A stretch of 44,316 nucleotides of DNA from NCBI GenBank assembly GCA_039111635.1, contig JBCAQO010000048.1, forward strand, positions 1 through 44,316. The letters run 5' to 3'. Origin of the DNA: Heterobasidion occidentale (lineage: Eukaryota > Basidiomycota > Agaricomycetes > Russulales > Bondarzewiaceae). The translations under genes were made by a program, and so were the position numbers. A model generated the notes under the pieces. That model did not search any database and was not told the DNA's origin. It worked only from the letters and a program-made list of their open reading frames with translations. Shown piece by piece: positions 37,401 to 44,316 of the stretch (position 1 is the stretch's first letter; each line of letters starts with the position of its first letter).

Positions 37401-38029
37401 CGCAATAGGGATACGAACAAGTCTGTCCTGTGCAGCGTCGTGACCCCGGGATACTGCCTCAATTTCTTTTTCGACGTGTTTCCAGTCCTTCCAAGCTCGT
37501 ACTGTATCTCCAGGAACCTCTGAACTCTTTGACAGGGCCTCATTGAACTTTTGTTCAAGCGCGTGGATGGCGCTTGAGCTCTGTTGCAGCACTTCAGATG
37601 AAATAGTCCCGCTTCGCACACCATAGCTAAGACTCTTAGCCAGACGAGCGGAAAGTCGCAAGGAAAGACTTGGGTTCGCGTCTGGTTCTGGAAGCTTTTT
37701 CACAGAGCGGCAGATCGCTTCGAAACAAGCAGCGTAGTCACCCAGCTCGTACAAAGCCGCGCTGAGATTGGATGGGTATACAGCATCGTTTGGTGCTGCA
37801 ACCTCAGCCTTTCAAGGTTTAGGATCGTCAATGAGCTTTATAACTCTGTTGTGATGGCTGGCGCACACCTTTTTGTAGCACTCAGCAGCCCTGTGTGGGA
37901 GCGATACATAGAGAGGCCGATATATCATGCTGAAAGCCTGAGGAATCATAGTAGTACGTACTTAGCTATGTGCCCGCTCTTGAAATAGACGTTTCCTTGG
38001 TTTTTAAGATCCGTAGCGGTAGGAGTCAT
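34454..38029 (-). CDS. TPR + DUF4470 protein, function unknown, with frame breaks
   Basis: Starts at 38029. The N-terminal TPR region is spread over small exons: DLKNQGNVYFKSGHIAKAAE, KKAEVAAPNDAVYPSNLSAA and YELGDYAACFEAICRSVKKL. After a linker comes the DUF4470-like block DPVLEYYTVGQDDIMSI, LAFLFGGVGDARHVFGSIIG (glycine motif split by an intron), LHQEYLKLTKAKRD and LARDLCIFALLEQLLDT. A long middle part follows (36.1-36.7 kb) with no known domain, then the conserved C-terminal block RAWLSNVPDYTHGPLNTAVW, PRPLTTLASREELNIWL, LDPWRVDFENILAL, ALPFPVSLPNDFAKTFDEIG and FDMWNGFIRWKM. The end is uncertain: after a 57-base intron (34504-34560) a short exon stops at 34454-34456; unspliced reading stops near 34508. 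Frame breaks lie near 35700-35745 and 34936-34950, probably also 37330-37380. DUF4470 is related to the N-terminus of dynein assembly factor DNAAF3; the role in fungi is unknown. Confidence 0.82.
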
Positions 38030-38377
38030 GCTAGAGACAAGGAAAAGGCTGCTGAATGAGCGCAGGAACAACTTGAAAGTCGCGTGCATTCTCGACGCGA
38101 TCCGCACGCGTTATTTGTCCCTGTTTGCCACCATTAAGAACGCATTGTTCACGAACATAGCATCGTCAGCAGGATGGATGGCTGCCACATTATGCAGCTA
38201 GTCCTATTATAAACCAGGCTATAAGTCCATATGAAAGGAGCGTAAAGTTCAATAGAAAGCGCGCGAAAGCAGAGCGTGAGAGGGCAGAAGACCCTTCAAC
38301 GCATCAGACATATCATCAGACATACTCGAAAATCTACTTATGTGGATGCGGTCGTCTATCTTATACCAGTCGCATGA
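38030..38377. other. Short intergenic region
   Basis: About 350 bases between the start of the TPR-DUF4470 gene and the end of the ABC transporter gene, both on the minus strand. It should contain the promoter of the former; no gene is seen. Confidence 0.4.
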
Positions 38378-41300
38378 TCACTTCTTGCTCAACGCTTGAA
38401 GCTGCACGTATTCGTAATATCCACCGCGCTGCGCCAGGAGTTCATCGTGGGTGCCCGCTTCGCTCACACGTCCTTCCTTGAGGAAGTATCTGTCGAAAAA
38501 AGTACGACATGTAACGTTTGCCTAAAATGTTCAAAGACGCAACGTACATGCAGTCTGCATTTTGAATTGTCGATAGCCGATGTGCAATGACAATTGTCGT
38601 TCGACCCTTCGCGGCGGAGTCAAGGGCAGCTTGGACAATTTTCTCCGAGTTTGAGTCTAGAGCCGACGTCGCCTAGAGATATCATTAGACGAGACCGCGT
38701 CCAAATCTGAGTTGTAGTCGCATACCTCATCCAACAAGAGAACCTTCGGGTTGCGAAGGAGGGCACGAGCAATCGCAATGCGTTCTGGAGGATATTACTG
38801 TCAATACTGCGTTCGGATGGCAGGACATGCAAACCCACGCTTCTGTCCGCCAGACAATTGCGAGCCTTTACCACCAACATCGTGTCAAACCCACTGTTGT
38901 TGGAAGGTCAACACAGATACAAAGCGTCACCGGAGAGACTTACTTTGGTAGACCTTGGATGAACTCTAAGATGTTCGCGTTGCGACATGCGTCCTCTAGC
39001 TCCTGCTGCGTAACCTCCTCAACCGGCTTGACTGCTCCTAGCAAGATGTTGAACTTGACTGTTCCAGCATACAGAGTCTACAGCCAACTCATCAGCTCTC
39101 TACGATAAGATTCATCCAATGTGAGCGCGGCTTACAGGTTCCTGGGAAACCATGCGATGTTCTTGCGATATTCCTGCACATTCATCTCGGAGATATTTTG
39201 GCCATCAAGATGAACAGCGCCAGCCAAGGGATCGTAGAATCGTTCAAGTAGTTGGATGCTATATTGACATTGGTTAAGAGAACGAACTGAAGAGACTCGA
39301 CACAAATACTTACACCGTGCTCTTCCCGCAGCCACTAGCCCCGACAAGCGCGATGTAGGTACCAGGTTTGACAGTGATGTTCAAACCACGCAGCACACGC
39401 GTCCCCGGCCTCGTCGGATAACGGAAGTGGACATCTTTGAATTCGATGCGGCCTTGAGCATTTCGAGGAACTAAACCCTGTGTTGACTCGGCATCGACCT
39501 CGGGTGTGGAGTCCAATAAACGGATGATATCTGACGCTGCGCCCTTGGCCGACGAAATATCAGACGCAAAAGAAAAGATATTGCTAGCTTGGATGGCGCC
39601 AAAGACGGTGCTCTTTTGAGGAGTGATGAAAAGAAGCGTCTTCAGTCAGATTTTGAATAGTGTAGCAAGAAAGTGCACTCACCATGAGCCCGACGAAGAA
39701 CTCAGTGGTTGTGAACTCTTGGAACGAGACAAGACGCGCGCCGTACCAGAAAATGAGGGCAATGACGAAGAACGAGAATGACTGCGAAAGCGAGTACAGG
39801 CCATTCGACCAGATCGCGGTTCTGTTCGAGGTGCGCATCGGCTCTTCTAGAGATTCGCTGTAGATGCACAAGCAGACTTCTTCTCGAGTCAGTGATGCCA
39901 CCGTACGGATGGAAGCCGCAGCCTCGCAAGCGAGCTGAGCTGATTGCTCATGTGCCCTCTTGTTAGCTTGGTCCTTCAGGACGACGACATGCTGCGCAGG
40001 ACATCAATTTAGTATTTGTGCGTCAGGCGCACAAGCGCAGGAAAGTCACTGACCAGGCGTATGAAACCAGTTGAAATCAAGAGAGGAACACATGCTAGCA
40101 AAGAGTCATTCATTTGGCAATAGACAGTAGACCAAAGCAATATGACATACCAAGGCCAACAAGGCCAACCTTCCAGATGAAGACGAGGCCGAGAATGATA
40201 CCAACGATCAAAGTCGAAAGGTTCTGAACGATACTGTCAGACACAACTCTATTTGAGACTTTGTTCCCGAGAAAAAAGGTAGAGGCACGCACGCTCCCAA
40301 AGTGATGCCGGCCAATCCGCTGATCTTCTGCGGCGCGTCGCTGAGATTCGATACCAAGGAGCCAGTCTTTGTGTGATGTGATCAGCGATACGTTGCTTAA
40401 GAAAGGGTAGTGAGATGTACGCTGTTCTCGTCTCTATCAAAGTACTCGACTGAGCGAAGAGGACCCGGCTTAGCACTGCAACCAAGGGCACAGAACACAG
40501 AAATGACTCACTATCTTGCCTGAGAACTGTACGGAAACTGAGCGAGCGCAGCTTTTTCGTGAGCGAAGCGGCAGAAGCAGCGAAGAAGTAGTTCTGGGAA
40601 CCGATCGTGACCACAGAGATGATAGCGATGATGAAGAGCCTGTGTACAGCGTCCGCCATTTAGCACTATTAACAGTCATTGGAAGGACATGAGATTGCTG
40701 ACCACAGGGCATTGCGGTCCCCAGCATGCCGACGTTCGTGGGCATCAGTGAACGAGAATCCATTAATAGACTTGGCTGGACACGGCAACGATTCTTAGTG
40801 ACACGATCAAGCGCAAGTTGAAGCGACTCACACCAGACAATGCCGAACGCGGGGTAAATAGCACCAGTCACTGTGAAAGTTGTGATCTCAGTCAAGTCCT
40901 CGACAATACACTGAGAACAGAGAAGAACAACACATACTAGCGGCAAAGAGACACCCATACACATACTTCATCCGTTCGTCCCTGTTAATGTTGCCCATCC
41001 GCGCGAACAGACGCGTCATCGAGTACTCTTTTTCTCTGAGCGCCTCCTGCCCGTGCCGGTGCTCGCTCAAAATCGCGCTCGCAAGCGACTGTCGTGTTCT
41101 CCGTCGCTCGAGCGGGATCTCCTCTTCCGCGGTCTTCTCAAAGTTCTCTTCTTCAGCATCCCCTACAGCCGACTCGTCTCCCGCACTGTCCTCCGACGTC
41201 GGTTCTTGCGTGTCACGCAGCTTCTGCGCAGCAACTAGGCGCGCGTACGGCCCATCCTCGTTCTTGAGCAGGTCGTCATGTTTGCCTTTTTCGAGAACGA

Positions 41301-43760
41301 GGCCACCGCCCATGACATATATACAGTCTGCGTCCTTGACGGTCGAGAGGCGATGCGCGATAGTGATTGTAGTGCGCCCTGTCAGAATACAATATAAGTT
41401 TCTGATGAGCTGTAATCATAGCTCATCCGAAAGGTCTCACCAGCAGCCGCCTTTTCAAGCGCATTCTGAACGATACCCTCCGACTGCGTGTCCAGCGCCG
41501 AAGTAGCTTCATCCAACAACAAAACCTTCGGGTCCGAGACGATGGCTCTCGCGATCGCAATACTGCTTCTGTCCACCAGAAAGCAAGAACCCGCGCTCGC
41601 CGACCATAGTGTCGTACCCCAACGGCAGCTTCGAGATAAACCCGTCCGCATTGGACTTGACGCATGCATCCTTGATCAGCCTGAACTTGTCCTCTTCTGA
41701 CATGTGCTCGTACGGCGTGTTGATCAGTCCGTGCGCGACGTTCCCCTTGATCGTCGTCGCGAATAGCGTTGGTTCCTGCGACACGAGCCCAATTTGCGAG
41801 CGTAGCCACTTGACGTTGAGGTCTCTGACGTCGAAGCCGTCGAGCCGCACGATGCCCGATAGCGGGTCATAGAACCGCTCGACGAGTGAAATAACCGTGG
41901 ACTTCCGGAGCCCGACGCGCCGACGAGCGCGGCGGTCTTGCCCGCGGGGAAGGTGAGGCTGAGGTCCTTGACGATGGGCACGTCTGGTCGCGAGGGATAG
42001 CTGAACTTGACATGCTCGAGCGTGATCTCATCCAGGACTTCATTGGGCTTCATGCCTTCCAAGCTCGAGGAGTCAATTTCAGGTACACGGTCGATTGTGT
42101 GGAAGAGTTTGGCAGCTGCTCCGCGTCCGTGCGTGATTGCTAGGGTAAGAAGGGTAAGTCTTGAGCCTGTCAGCAAGCAAGCAAGTGCATACCTTGCATT
42201 TCCGGGGCCATCATAGCCAGAGAGAAAGAACCGGTTAGGATGGCCATCAATACGTTGACAACTTGCCCAGGAGTGGCATGGCCTTCATTAATGAGTGTGG
42301 TGCCAAAAGAAAAGGCTACATAGATATGAACTTTAGCACAGGTCAACGCGGAAGCAGACAAGTACTGACCAAGTGCGTAAGCGCAGTATACGATGAAGAA
42401 AAGGCAGGCAAGGCCTCCTCCATGCCACACAGAGGCTTTAGAATCGACTTCGAAAGCATTTTTCACGGAGACCTCGTACAGGGATGCTAAAATCTTCTGC
42501 GTGCCGAATGCATGAGCGGTGCGGACGGTAGAAATCACCTCCTCCGCGAGCGAGCCGCTGTCAGCGACATGTCCGAGGGAAAGCCTGCACAAAACAAAGT
42601 AAATTAGATGAGAATCAAGTTGTTGAGTAGTGAGTGAGAAAACACATACTGCATGTACTTTGATAGGAACTTGTTCATAATTGAACTCGTGATCGCAATG
42701 CAAGGAAGAATCGACGTCATAGCGAGAGCAAGACGCCAGTTCCGGATGTAAGCCAGGACAAGCCCAGTGACGAATGAGGACAGGTAGTGCATGACAAGGG
42801 CCACCTTCTCAGACATTCCTTGTTGGACCAGATCTGAACAAGGCCATTATCATCCTGATTGTCGCTGAACTGAGGAAGCAACGCACGAGTATCGGTCTGT
42901 ATGCGGGTAGCGACCTCTCCAGCACCGGTCTTATCAAAGAACGCGATGTCCTGGCGTAGGGCTGCCGCCAGGTATCTCTCGCGGACGCGTCTAGCGTTGA
43001 TCTCGCCCGTATAGACCCAAATATTCATGTAAATGTACGTGCACACGAATAGGCCGACACCTGACGACGCACATATGTCAGCAGCTTGAAAGAAGATAAT
43101 GAGACGTCCACAAACCGATGTACACCAAGTACGAAGCATCTTTGGAAGCGCTCGTGCGAAAACCGGCAGCGGCCGCAGAGACTGTTTCTGCAGCGCCTGA
43201 GGTGCCGCTCTGAGCACTCGCGACCGCCTGTCCGAACGTGACAAATGCTTGAGTCAAATTTACGAACAACAAGCTCATAAGAGGCTAATCAAGAGAGTTC
43301 AGCATTGCAAGGGATCACAGACACTATTGAGAGCTACCTGCGCGGCCCCAGCTGCTACAGCAGCAATCAATCCGACAAAGTCGAGGAATATCTCGAGTTT
43401 CGTGGAGAACCTAAAGCACGGTCGAGCGTCAGCTATCGCGCTACTCTTCGTCCATCTAATGCTGTCTGGAAATATGCAGATTGCTTGTTATTGCGGCTGC
43501 GCCATGTACCCATGATGGTGGTTAACTGGCGAGGGACCATTTTCTTTTGCCGGCGGGACTTGTCGATCGCCACGGGACTTGCCGACCACTGTCCGGCCGG
43601 TCCCGCCAAAAAAGGAAGATACTCACCGAAATATGTCCGTGAATGAGGCCGGAGCTAATTGCTCGCCGCCGGTAGCATCGACGGCTGTGATCGCCGACTT
43701 CTCCGATTTGTCCTCCATGTGTCTCTCATCTTTCGGGCTGAAGCCCTCCTCGGTGGACAT
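38378..43760 (-). CDS. Full-length ABCB transporter (MDR/Ste6-like, TMD-NBD-TMD-NBD), with frame breaks in both NBDs
   Basis: ATP-driven exporter of the plasma membrane (drug or lipopeptide pheromone, by family). Start at 43760, stop TGA at 38378-38380, about 20 exons, estimated 1,300 residues. TMD1: [82 protein letters not shown]1: [19 protein letters not shown], Walker [67 protein letters not shown]. Then an acidic linker and TMD2 ([66 protein letters not shown]). NBD2: [78 protein letters not shown]. Frame breaks: NBD1 Walker A lysine (41901-41908), NBD1 signature end (41560-41564), NBD2 Q-loop (39149-39154) and NBD2 before [12 protein letters not shown] (38876-38881). All exon joins elsewhere keep frame. 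Confidence 0.93.
43411..43626 (-). other. Long first intron of the ABC transporter gene
   Basis: 216 bases, about four times the usual size here, joining TDIFR to FSTKLEIF. It contains a GC-rich inverted repeat with arms GGCGGGAC (43552-43559) and GTCCCGCC (43600-43607). Confidence 0.6.
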
Positions 43761-44189
43761 GGTAGAAAGTGGCTGGAGACAGAAATCGAATGTTGTGAAT
43801 GAAAGGGAATGGCCAAACATTCGAATGCTTGCACAGTTATATATGTACTGGAGGCATCTTGTCTTGGTGGTGACGCTAGCGACACGGATAGACGGATAGA
43901 CGGCACTGTTCCGCATCGTCATTGCATTACGTGAGAATGCGACTTCAACTAGGTGAACAGTGGCGAACTTGCTTTCTTCGTCCTCACGCCCATCGCACGC
44001 AAGTGCATCAGCCCAGTGTGTCTTTCACCATCCTATCACTGTTGTTTCACCACTGAATATTACTGCCAAATGGTCCACGGTACTGCCACTGTCAACGTCC
44101 TTTCTGTTCTCTAGAAATATCCTCACAGCAGCAATTCTGTTCTTGTCGACCCTCCCTCCGGAGACATCACGTCCGACGACCTCTCGAAT
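43761..44189. other. Divergent promoter region
   Basis: About 430 bases between the ABC transporter start (-) and the gene starting at 44190 (+). No gene is seen. The segment just before 44190 is pyrimidine-rich, as expected of a leader. Confidence 0.45.
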
Positions 44190-44316
44190 ATGGCGACAGA
44201 TTACCGGGCCACCGCGGTCGCCAGCAACGAGTACGAGCCTTACAAGGAACCTCAAGCCCCTGCGTCCCGCCGCGCGCACGCCATGTCTCTCGAGGCCATC
44301 CTCTCGCCTGTGCTCT
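44190..44316 (+). CDS. N-terminal piece of an unidentified gene, cut by the right edge
   Basis: An ATG at 44190 opens a frame to the end of the window. The start reads MATDYRATAVASNEYEPYKE and continues through RRAHAMSLEAILSPV. Codons favour C at the third position, and a CT-rich leader precedes the ATG. Too short to assign; the style (polar, disordered start, then SLEAIL-like hydrophobic patch) fits many nuclear proteins, which is only a guess. Confidence 0.45.
   Translation, partial: MATDYRATAVASNEYEPYKEPQAPASRRAHAMSLEAILSPVL

Noticed and set aside
28068..43760. Secondary-metabolite gene cluster (P450, membrane protein, ABC transporter)
   Set aside because: No polyketide synthase, peptide synthetase, terpene cyclase or pathway regulator is present between them.

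Overview
The window looks like a chromosome piece from a filamentous basidiomycete, most likely an Agaricomycete. The genes are split by many short introns (mostly about 45-70 bases, GT..AG, several with CTGAC-type branch sites). The gene families (ERT1/AcuK-type zinc cluster regulator, multi-intron P450, seven-helix orphan membrane protein, F-box/LRR-like proteins, TPR-DUF4470 protein, ABCB transporter) are typical of that group. The species cannot be named from sequence alone.

Layout, left to right. 1-1985: broken GH1 beta-glucosidase (+), cut by the left edge. 2729-4996: zinc cluster/PAS regulator of gluconeogenesis, ERT1/AcuK type (+). 5417-9524: GPI ethanolamine phosphate transferase 1, Mcd4/PIG-N (+). 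9876-16940: a diverged tandem segmental duplication, each copy carrying an F-box gene; the first is open (10190-11911) and the second is broken (14374-16047). 18348-20997: acetyl-CoA synthetase (+), fully intact, 9 exons, 663 residues, in a GC-rich island. 21.0-28.0 kb: gene-poor, with microsatellites, a 45-bp repeat with coding resemblance and one weak small ORF. 28068-30314: cytochrome P450 (-). 31823-33359: intact seven-helix membrane protein (+). 34454-38029: TPR + DUF4470 protein (-). 38378-43760: full-length ABCB multidrug/pheromone-type transporter (-). 44190-44316: start of another gene (+), cut by the right edge.

Functional links are loose. ERT1/AcuK-type factors are known regulators of acetate/ethanol use and gluconeogenesis, and acetyl-CoA synthetase is the entry enzyme for acetate, so the two are a plausible functional pair about 13 kb apart. 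The P450, membrane protein and ABC transporter lie near each other but no biosynthetic backbone enzyme is seen, so I do not call a metabolite cluster.

The strongest unexpected pattern is many one- or two-base frame breaks inside otherwise well-conserved exons of at least six genes (GH1, ERT1, Mcd4, P450, DUF4470, ABC). Several change the length of a short homopolymer, and the breaks hit residues such as the Walker A lysine. Acetyl-CoA synthetase and the membrane protein show none. Unpolished long-read consensus is the simplest explanation; real decay is likely for the GH1 gene (a catalytic-position NEP reads NDP) and the second F-box copy. I found no convincing novel defence, mobile or CRISPR-like system.
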